DNA from: Treponema sp.
Lineage (GTDB): Bacteria > Spirochaetota > Spirochaetia > Treponematales > Breznakiellaceae
Reading direction: 5' to 3'
Assembly (NCBI GenBank): GCA_031290325.1
Contig: JAITNU010000011.1
Location: 1-7,649, forward strand
Length of the DNA: 7,649 nt
Shown here: piece after piece, positions 1 to 5,673 of the stretch
How the letters are laid out: the number at the start of each line of letters is the position of its first letter
How positions within the stretch are numbered: the first letter of the stretch is position 1
Notes under the pieces: generated by a model
The model's input: only the letters and a program-made list of their open reading frames with translations
Database searches by the model: none
Told to the model about the DNA's origin: nothing
Position numbers and translations under genes: made by a program

Positions 1-70
1 AGAGGACACGGAGGAACGCAGAGAAAACCAAAGATTTGAAACAAAAACTCCGCGCTCTCTGCGGTTAAAA
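1..70. repeat. Right part of a dispersed inverted-repeat (MITE/REP-like) element
   Basis: The window opens with AGAGGACACGGAG (1-13), which is roughly inverted as CTCCGCGCTCT (48-58); the right end continues into TCTGCGGTTAAAA (58-70). The arms are imperfect (a two-base gap and one mismatch) and the element probably extends left of the window. From memory, sequences of the style CAGAGGACACGGAGG and CTCCGCG...CTGCGGTTAAAA recur as intergenic palindromic repeats in many environmental bacterial genomes. No coding potential is seen. Calling it a dispersed repeat is inference, since only one copy is visible here. Confidence 0.4.
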
Positions 71-183
71 ATTCGCTCCATGCAATGGTCCACAGTTTAG
101 TGCTTGACTGGATACTAGCAAAATTCATGCCAAGTTTCCTTTTTCCCGGAAATAATTTTAATGCACTCGTCCTATAAAAAAGC

Positions 184-213
184 TTGACTCTTTTCACAAT
201 AGTATAGTAATAT
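184..213 (+). promoter_or_regulatory. Weak sigma-70-like promoter candidate upstream of the GCAA tract
   Basis: TTGACT (184-189) is followed after 18 bases by TAATAT (208-213). The first matches five of six positions of TTGACA and the second four of six of TATAAT. If used, transcription would start near 220 and read through the GCAA tract and the terminator at 436-471 toward the chemoreceptor gene. The region is AT-rich, so a chance match is quite possible. I found no better promoter between 348 and 582. Confidence 0.25.
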
Positions 214-283
214 GACTACAGTTAGAAAAATGAGATATTTATTGGCGTTTATCCATAGCATAACCTCAAAGGCAGACCTTGGC

Positions 284-347
<64 letters not shown>

Positions 348-435
348 TTATATGGTTATTGATCATCTTTGTCAACCCAATGACAGCATAAATTCCACTT
401 TTTCATTATTTTTTCATTTTTTCTCGCAAAAAAAA

Positions 436-471
436 CGCCGGGTTCCCGTGTATGGGGATACCGGTTTTTTT
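436..471. terminator. Intrinsic terminator hairpin upstream of the chemoreceptor gene
   Basis: The arm CCGGGTTCCC (438-447) pairs with GGGATACCGG (455-464) through nine pairs with two single-base bulges and a seven-base loop. It is followed at once by seven Ts (465-471). Eight As (428-435) precede the stem, so it could also terminate transcription on the minus strand. It lies 112 bases before the chemoreceptor ATG. It therefore either ends an incoming transcript, with a separate chemoreceptor promoter downstream, or acts as an attenuator in a long leader. No known riboswitch class was recognised. Confidence 0.6.
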
Positions 472-474
472 ATA

Positions 475-497
475 CCCCCGCAGTGCGGGGAACCGGG
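475..497 (+). other. Second hairpin and alternative pairing partner in the chemoreceptor leader
   Basis: CCCCGC (476-481) and GCGGGG (485-490) form a perfect six-pair stem with a three-base loop and no T tract after it. GGGAACCGGG (488-497) could instead pair in nine of ten positions with the left arm of the preceding terminator (438-447). GGGG-ATA (454-460) could also pair with TATACCCC (471-478) with one bulge. These pairings exclude one another. They may be functional leader structure or the remains of a duplicated palindrome. The rest of 498-571 shows no further structure and no clear promoter. Confidence 0.35.
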
Positions 498-582
498 ACT
501 TGCGTTGCGAGTCTACCCAAAAAACACTCGTGGGAAGCCGTTCACCAGGACTGGCACTATTTAGGGATTATAAGGAGTTGTT

Positions 583-2769
583 ATGAAGATTGGTGTAAAA
601 TTGACTACGGTTATTATTGCTATCAGTTTGGTTGGGATTGGTATTTTAACGGTAATTACCCTGCGCATCGCCCAGACAGAAATAACCAAGCTGGTAAGTG
701 AAAATGCCATCAATATTGCGGAAAAGGGCGGAGAAGAAGTTAAGGTTTGGCTTGAAGTATATATGAATGAATCAAGGGCCCTGGCTCATGTTATGGGGCA
801 GTATGACCAGATACCGGTTGACGAACGGCGGTTTTTTTTCGATTTAATGCTGAAAGGTGTCCTCGCGGAAAATCCCGCGCTGGTTGGCGTCTGGAGCGCC
901 TGGGCGCCCAATGCTCTAGATGGTCTTGACGCGGAATACGCCAATACACCGGGAACAGACAGCAGCGGAAGGTACGTCCCTGTGTGGGGCAGAACCGGCG
1001 CGGGGGACTTTTTTGTAGAACCTCTGGCCGGTTACGACACCACTGATTACTACCTTGGGCCTATGCAGACCGGTCAAGAATTTGTGCTTCCTCCCTATCT
1101 GTACCCCCTTACAGGAAAGGAAATCCTCATCACCAGCCTTTGTATACCCATTAAGAATAACGGAAAAGTGGTGGGGGTCGTCGGGGTTGGTATTGAACTA
1201 GAACATATTCAGGCTATCGTATCGGATATCGAACCCTTTGGCGATGGCGTGGCTACACTTTACAGTAATAAGGGCATCGTAGCCGCCCATTACGACCCGT
1301 CCAGGATAGGAAAATCTATGAAGGATACTGAACAGGACATGGGCGGTTCCCATCTGGATAAGCTGATACAGGACGTCAGAAACGGCGCCCCCTCTGCCTA
1401 TACTTTGTATTCCTCTTTGTTGAAATCAGATATGCATGTTTTTACTGCTCCCTTTACGATTGGATTAAGTACCACACCCTGGTCTATCGCGGTAGGGGTT
1501 TCGGAACAGACTATTATGGCGCCGATAGTACGGCTGCTTCGTATAAGTATTATCATCGGTGTTATTATGCTGCTGGCAATATCGGCGGCGGCGTTTTTTC
1601 TGTCCCGGTCAATTACCCGCCCGATAACTTATACTATGCTCATGCTCAAGGATGTTTCCGAAGGCGATCTGACCAGGACAGTGGATGTATATTCCAAAGA
1701 CGAGATGGGTGATTTGGCCCGCTATTTCAACGCTACCCTGGAAAAAATCAAGGCCCTTATCATCACCATTAAAAATCAGTCCGTGTCCCTGTTCGATATT
1801 GGCAGCGAGCTTGCCAGCAACATGACCGAGACCGCTGCGGCGATCAATGAGATTACCGCTAATATTCAGAGCATCAAGGGCCGGATAATGAACCAAAGCG
1901 CCAGCGTTACCGAGACCAACGCAACAATGAAGCAGATTACGGTCAACATCGACAAGCTCAATGAAAATGTTGATAAGCAGACCGCCAGCGTGTCCAAGTC
2001 CTCAAGCGCCACCGAGAAGATGATCGCCAATATCAATTCTGTTACCCAAACCCTCGCCAAAAATATTGGGGGCGTAAAAGAACTGCGGGCTGCCAGCGAG
2101 GTGGGTCGCACGGGTTTACAGGATGTGGCAACCGACATACAGGAAATCGCCCGGGAGTCCGAGGGCCTTTTGGAGATCAACGCAGTCATGGAAAACATCG
2201 CCAGCCAAACCAATCTGCTCTCGATGAACGCCGCCATTGAAGCCGCCCACGCCGGAGAAGCGGGAAAAGGTTTTGCCGTTGTTGCTGATGAAATCCGCAA
2301 ACTTGCCGAATCTTCCAGTGAGCAGAGTAAAACAATCAGCACAGTACTCAGGAAAATAAAAGACTCCATTGATAAGATCATCAAGTCTACAGACAACGTG
2401 CTCAACAGGTTCGAAGCCATTGACAGCAGTGTAAAAACGGTTTCCGAGCAGACCGAAAATATCCGTAGCGCCATGGAAGAGCAGAGCGTGGGGAGTCAGC
2501 AGATACTGGAGGTGATCGGGCAGCTCAACGACATTACCCAGAGGGTGAAAGGCGGCTCGGACGAAATGCTTGAGGGTAGCAGGGAAGTCATTACCGAAGG
2601 GAAAAACCTTGAAATGGCGACAGCGGAAATCACCAACGGGATGAACGAAATGGCAGCCGGCGCGGATCAGATCAACATCGCGGTTCACCGCGTCAACGAG
2701 ATCAGCGGCCAAAACAAGGAAAACATCGACGTTCTGGTTAAAGAAGTTTCCCGTTTCAAGGTTGAATGA
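583..2769 (+). CDS. Methyl-accepting chemotaxis protein with dCache-type sensor domain
   Basis: This is a 728-residue inner-membrane chemoreceptor that would relay ligand binding outside the membrane to the CheA/CheW array controlling motility. A short cytoplasmic N-terminus leads into a first membrane helix (about residues 7-29). An extracytoplasmic double-Cache-like sensor follows (about 35-310), with signature patches PPYLYPLTGKEILITS (170-185), VVGVVGVGIEL (196-206) and DPSRIGKSM (238-246). A second membrane helix (about 317-341), a HAMP linker (about 342-395) and a long cytoplasmic coiled coil come next. The conserved hairpin tip is at about 536-570, including QTNLLSMNAAIEAAHAGE. There is no C-terminal CheR/CheB-docking pentapeptide; the protein ends in EVSRFKVE. 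The start is supported by AAGGAG (572-577), five bases before ATG. The ligand cannot be read from sequence, and the classic amino-acid-binding RxWY pattern was not evident. No flagellar or che genes are adjacent, so it appears to be a stand-alone receptor gene, possibly influenced by the terminator and GCAA tract upstream. Confidence 0.95.
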   Translation: MKIGVKLTTVIIAISLVGIGILTVITLRIAQTEITKLVSENAINIAEKGGEEVKVWLEVYMNESRALAHVMGQYDQIPVDERRFFFDLMLKGVLAENPALVGVWSAWAPNALDGLDAEYANTPGTDSSGRYVPVWGRTGAGDFFVEPLAGYDTTDYYLGPMQTGQEFVLPPYLYPLTGKEILITSLCIPIKNNGKVVGVVGVGIELEHIQAIVSDIEPFGDGVATLYSNKGIVAAHYDPSRIGKSMKDTEQDMGGSHLDKLIQDVRNGAPSAYTLYSSLLKSDMHVFTAPFTIGLSTTPWSIAVGVSEQTIMAPIVRLLRISIIIGVIMLLAISAAAFFLSRSITRPITYTMLMLKDVSEGDLTRTVDVYSKDEMGDLARYFNATLEKIKALIITIKNQSVSLFDIGSELASNMTETAAAINEITANIQSIKGRIMNQSASVTETNATMKQITVNIDKLNENVDKQTASVSKSSSATEKMIANINSVTQTLAKNIGGVKELRAASEVGRTGLQDVATDIQEIARESEGLLEINAVMENIASQTNLLSMNAAIEAAHAGEAGKGFAVVADEIRKLAESSSEQSKTISTVLRKIKDSIDKIIKSTDNVLNRFEAIDSSVKTVSEQTENIRSAMEEQSVGSQQILEVIGQLNDITQRVKGGSDEMLEGSREVITEGKNLEMATAEITNGMNEMAAGADQINIAVHRVNEISGQNKENIDVLVKEVSRFKVE

Positions 2770-2791
2770 GGGATCACTACTAGCATACTTT

Positions 2792-2805
2792 CTGGATCAC
2801 CTCCT
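2792..2805 (+). other. 14-base match to the conserved 3' end of 16S rRNA (anti-Shine-Dalgarno)
   Basis: CTGGATCACCTCCT is identical to the near-universal 3' terminus of bacterial 16S rRNA, which carries the anti-Shine-Dalgarno CCTCC. The match does not extend to either side, so this is not an rRNA gene. On the minus strand the same bases read as a very strong ribosome-binding site (AGGAGGTGATCC) 13 bases before an ATG at 2786. That ATG opens a frame of about 33 codons antisense to the chemoreceptor 3' end, which I do not consider a supported gene. Chance is the default explanation. Confidence 0.45.
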
Positions 2806-2891
2806 ACCGTACTTTATCAATCGTGTCTAGTGCCGTCCCCACCCTGTGAAGGGTTACGATGTTTTGTGGGGCGTGAATAGGTGCAGGATCC

Positions 2892-2920
2892 TTGAAGCAG
2901 GAACCCAGACGCGGTACACT
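2892..2920 (+). promoter_or_regulatory. Candidate sigma-70 promoter giving a leaderless murE transcript
   Basis: TTGAAG (2892-2897) and TACACT (2915-2920) are separated by exactly 17 bases, each matching four of six consensus positions. The expected start of transcription, seven bases after the -10 hexamer, is base 2927, the A of the murE ATG. No Shine-Dalgarno sequence precedes that ATG (the preceding bases are CTTCTC), which is consistent with leaderless translation. The hexamers are imperfect, so the call rests on the combination of spacing, position and missing ribosome-binding site. Confidence 0.45.
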
Positions 2921-2926
2921 CTTCTC

Positions 2927-4534
2927 ATGGAACACTGTTTATTCGATTTCTTTACTGCCGAAACCGCCCAGCGGGCGGGATACGTGGATACTCAGGTGCA
3001 CGAACCGGGGGAAGGTGTCGTGTCTAATCCCCTGGTCACCGGGCTGGAATACGACTCCCGCCGTGTTAAACCAGGGAACCTCTATTTTGCCTTGCCGGGA
3101 CTGCACGCCGATGGCCACGCCTTCATACCAGAGGCGATCCACAAAGGCGCTTCGGTGATCGTCTACCAGGATCAGGCTGGTCTGTATCAAAAAGGGGTTG
3201 TGTATATCAGGGTAAAGGACGCACGGTTTGCCATGTCCACGGTGGCTGATGCGTTTTACGGTTCCCCCTCACGGCACCTGGGCCTCGTCGGGGTAACCGG
3301 TACTGAAGGGAAAAGTACCACTGTGTACCTGGTGTACCAGTTGCTGCGCCTCCTCGGGAAGAAGGCAGGTTTTTTGTCCACCGTGAGGTACAGTGACGGG
3401 GAGACTGAACAGGATAACCCTGAACATCAGACGACCCCGGAAGCAACGGCGGTTCATAAGCTCCTCGCCGCTATGAAGGACAATGGCGCAACGTATGCGG
3501 TCCTGGAAGCCAGTTCCCACGGCTTATCTCCCCGGACCAACCGCCTGGGGGATGTAGCTTTTGATGTGGGGATTATGACGAATGTAACCCATGAGCACCT
3601 GGAATTCCACAAAACCTGGGAACAGTACCGCCATGATAAGGCCAACCTGTTCCGGGCGCTGGATCGCTTTAATCACCGTAAATTTAACAAGGTTCCTGCC
3701 TTCGGCGTCATCAACGCGGATGATCCCAGCGCCGTGTATTTTTCCGCGGTTACTGAACAGAACACCTATACCTACAGTACCTGCGGTGCTGATGCTGATC
3801 TGGCCCTTCAAAGTATCGAAGCCGCTTCCCAGGGAAACCGGTACCAGGTTCTGGTGCGTAAGACCGGGGAAATTCTGGAAATCGAGGACCTGCTCCCTGG
3901 GGCCTTCAATGCGGGAAACGTCCTTGCTGCCCTGCTTACCATCTGGAAATTCCTGGAGATACCGGTACGCGACCTTGTCCCCTTGGTACGCAGCCTGAAA
4001 CCGGTGCGGGGACGCATGACGGCAATACAGCAGGGACAGCCCTTTGAGGTGCTGGTGGATTATGCCCATACCCCGTCGTCCTTTGAAACTATTTTCCCGC
4101 CTCTCCGGGCACGAATGAACGCCCAGGGCGGACGGATCATCAGCCTCTTCGGTTCTGCAGGTGAACGGGATACCAAAAAGCGCAGCGAACAGGGTCGCAT
4201 TGCGGCGAAATACTCGGATATCATCGTTTTGAGTGACGAGGATCCTCGCGGGGAAGTGCCTATGGATATCCTTGAAGCAATAGCCCAGGGTATTCCCCAG
4301 GGCAGGCGAGGGGAAGACCTCTTCCTGATCCCTGACCGGCCTGCGGCAATACGGCGGGCCTTTTCCCTGGCCCGGCCTGGGGATCTGGTGCTGCTCCTGG
4401 GAAAAGGCCATGAGAATTCCATCATCTATGCCCATGAAACCAGACCATATAATGAGATAGGTGAAGCAGAAGCAGCGCTGGCAGACCTGGGGTTTCCCTG
4501 CAACAGCAGAGACAGCGGTGGGGGGGAGGAGTAA
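2927..4534 (+). CDS. murE: UDP-N-acetylmuramoyl-tripeptide synthetase (MurE)
   Basis: This cytoplasmic ATP-dependent ligase adds the third stem-peptide residue to UDP-MurNAc-L-Ala-D-Glu in peptidoglycan synthesis. From the ATG it has 535 residues, slightly longer than E. coli MurE. The order is: N-terminal nucleotide-sugar domain with LEYDSRRVKPGNLYFALPG (40-58); ATP-binding loop TGTEGKSTT (124-132); HQTTPEA (167-173); EASSHGL (194-200); TNVTHEHLEFH (218-228); the lysine expected to be carbamylated in YRHDKANLF (K238); and a C-terminal domain with VDYAHTP (377-383), FGSAGERD (408-415), DEDPRGE (437-443) and GKGHEN (492-497). The amino-acid-selecting motif reads EDPR rather than the DNPR of diaminopimelate-adding enzymes. 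That suggests ornithine or lysine as substrate, and ornithine is what treponemal peptidoglycan contains; the specificity is inference. The frame is open upstream to a GTG at 2846, but the extra 27 residues do not look like MurE and have no good ribosome-binding site, so I chose 2927. Confidence 0.93.
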   Translation: MEHCLFDFFTAETAQRAGYVDTQVHEPGEGVVSNPLVTGLEYDSRRVKPGNLYFALPGLHADGHAFIPEAIHKGASVIVYQDQAGLYQKGVVYIRVKDARFAMSTVADAFYGSPSRHLGLVGVTGTEGKSTTVYLVYQLLRLLGKKAGFLSTVRYSDGETEQDNPEHQTTPEATAVHKLLAAMKDNGATYAVLEASSHGLSPRTNRLGDVAFDVGIMTNVTHEHLEFHKTWEQYRHDKANLFRALDRFNHRKFNKVPAFGVINADDPSAVYFSAVTEQNTYTYSTCGADADLALQSIEAASQGNRYQVLVRKTGEILEIEDLLPGAFNAGNVLAALLTIWKFLEIPVRDLVPLVRSLKPVRGRMTAIQQGQPFEVLVDYAHTPSSFETIFPPLRARMNAQGGRIISLFGSAGERDTKKRSEQGRIAAKYSDIIVLSDEDPRGEVPMDILEAIAQGIPQGRRGEDLFLIPDRPAAIRRAFSLARPGDLVLLLGKGHENSIIYAHETRPYNEIGEAEAALADLGFPCNSRDSGGGEE

Positions 4535-4557
4535 TATCCGATAAAATACTTTTCGAA

Positions 4558-4591
4558 GCTGTATGCAGCCGCGTTTTTAAAACCGCGTTTT
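4558..4591. terminator. Weak terminator candidate between convergent murE and DUF2804 genes
   Basis: The 42-base gap between the two converging stop codons has a small GCTG/CAGC hairpin (4558-4569). CGCG and a T5 run follow it. The block CCGCGTTTT then occurs twice (4569-4577 and 4583-4591), with CGCG/CGCG able to pair around an AT core ahead of TTTT. Part of this lies inside the last codons of the minus-strand gene. Neither stem is long, so termination here may rely on Rho or on the convergence itself. Confidence 0.25.
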
Positions 4592-5641
4592 CCGCCGTTC
4601 TGCAAAACCGGTAAGGTTCTGAAATACAAACGTGGAACCATCATCAAGTCTGACTTTGCCTGAAAAGAAACCGCATACCTGTCTGCTCTTGAGGGTATAA
4701 AAAAGCATCCGGCTGTATTCTTCCCATTCCTGATGGGGGATGAACCGCATCTCCAGGCGGTTATCGTTGCTGGTGAAATGCCAGGGTTCAAGCCAGTTGG
4801 CAGGGGAGATATGAAAGGTAACCTGATCCAGCTTATGCAGTTTGCCATCCAGGAAGAAGGCGTTTTCCGTTCCCTGTCTTGAATCCGCAGAATCGTACCC
4901 CACACTCAGGCCCACCAGCCGGTCGCCGCAGATGCCACAGGCCGCCGCCCAATACCGTATATCCCCGCGGGGTCTGACTCCCCGGTTCCAGTCGAGGATA
5001 CCCCAGGCTTTTCCCTGGGTAAATACCACCTCGCTGGACCCGACCTGCATGACCCCTTCGACGGTAAACCAGGGGGAACGCCGGGCATAACGGAAGGCGT
5101 TTTTATCTCCCCGCCAGGACATGTGGGTAATCAGAGATTCTGCTCCCTTGGGCACTGATAAGACCACTTCCCCGCGGAGCCGCAGGTGATGACCGAAGGT
5201 GGGGAGGTCTGTCTTGATGATCCTGAAGCCCCCTTTCATCACAATGAAATCAATATGCGCTTTTTTCACTTGAATCCGCACTGAACCGGTTTCACTGCTC
5301 TGGGGCATCTCGAAACTGCCCAGGGGAAAGGGGGTATTGAAGATCTGGGTGGACCGTTTCTTATCCTTGAGGGATATGACGGATATGCCGCTGTAGCCGA
5401 TATACCCGCTGTCCAGCACCTCAAGCATCACTAAATGGGTGGGGGAAAAGATGATGTACCGGTCGGATTCGTTGACCCGCCGGCGGGACACGCGGATCAG
5501 GGTGGAGTTGTACTGGAAATAGGGTGCCTTGGCCCAGCCAAAATGCGTGGGCCTGCCTAATTCATCCATGACCGGGAAGGGCGCTGTAATCTCAACCGGC
5601 GTCATAGGGCCTGACCTTATTTCCATGGGCTTCATCTTCAT
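4577..5641 (-). CDS. DUF2804 family protein of unknown function
   Basis: This 354-residue protein matches my recollection of the DUF2804 family. The C-terminal half carries the characteristic pieces WGILDWNRGVRPRGDIRYW (213-231), a following Gly-rich stretch LVGLSVGYDS (242-251), and TENAFFLDGKLHKL (258-271). An N-terminal segment with Phe/Trp/Tyr-rich strands (33-85) precedes them. The sequence is mostly alternating hydrophobic and polar residues with many aromatics, which suggests a beta-rich fold. No signal peptide or membrane helix is seen, so it is probably cytoplasmic. The family has no established reaction that I know of. It lies on the strand opposite its peptidoglycan neighbours, convergent with murE (42-base gap) and divergent from murD (25-base gap). 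No Shine-Dalgarno precedes the ATG at 5641. Start codons at 5635, 5626 or 5605 are alternatives, and the shared promoter region suggests a very short or absent leader. Confidence 0.85.
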   Translation of the reverse strand: MKMKPMEIRSGPMTPVEITAPFPVMDELGRPTHFGWAKAPYFQYNSTLIRVSRRRVNESDRYIIFSPTHLVMLEVLDSGYIGYSGISVISLKDKKRSTQIFNTPFPLGSFEMPQSSETGSVRIQVKKAHIDFIVMKGGFRIIKTDLPTFGHHLRLRGEVVLSVPKGAESLITHMSWRGDKNAFRYARRSPWFTVEGVMQVGSSEVVFTQGKAWGILDWNRGVRPRGDIRYWAAACGICGDRLVGLSVGYDSADSRQGTENAFFLDGKLHKLDQVTFHISPANWLEPWHFTSNDNRLEMRFIPHQEWEEYSRMLFYTLKSRQVCGFFSGKVRLDDGSTFVFQNLTGFAERRKTRF

Positions 5642-5644
5642 GGT

Positions 5645-5673
5645 ACTATACTACAGGAGTTGTGTTATGGAAA
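5645..5673. promoter_or_regulatory. Overlapping divergent promoter region of DUF2804 and murD
   Basis: Only 25 bases separate the two divergent start codons. They contain GTACTATACTAC (5643-5654 plus or minus one base), nearly identical to its own reverse complement and centred on TATA. On the plus strand it offers TATACT (5647-5652) as a -10 for murD, with no clear -35. On the minus strand it offers TATAGT (5650 down to 5645), with TTTCCA (5673 down to 5668) at a 17-base spacing. The minus-strand start would then fall near 5638, inside or just past the annotated ATG, giving a leaderless or near-leaderless DUF2804 message. This is a pattern-based inference. Confidence 0.4.
5655..5659 (+). promoter_or_regulatory. 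Ribosome-binding site that fixes the murD start
   Basis: AGGAG lies seven bases before ATG 5667. The murD frame stays open upstream to 5529, but that stretch is antisense to the DUF2804 N-terminus and has no such site, so 5667 is the preferred start. Confidence 0.85.

Noticed and set aside
552..566. Possible sigma-54 promoter TGGCAC before the chemoreceptor
   Set aside because: The -24-like TGGCAC is present, but the -12 position reads AGGGAT instead of TTGC, and the start would fall in the ribosome-binding site.
1866..2712. Long minus-strand open frames (about 200 codons) inside the chemoreceptor
   Set aside because: They are antisense shadows of a well-supported gene, with no domain I recognise and no ribosome-binding site.
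2846..2926. GTG-initiated N-terminal extension of murE
   Set aside because: The added 27 residues do not resemble a MurE N-terminus and no ribosome-binding site precedes the GTG; the promoter at 2892-2920 lies inside this stretch.
3524..4435. 303-codon minus-strand open frame opposite murE
   Set aside because: The opposite strand encodes unambiguous MurE motifs throughout; the antisense product resembles nothing known and is explained by codon bias.
5529..5666. Upstream extension of murD by 46 codons
   Set aside because: It overlaps the DUF2804 N-terminus in antisense, and the AGGAG at 5655-5659 clearly marks ATG 5667.
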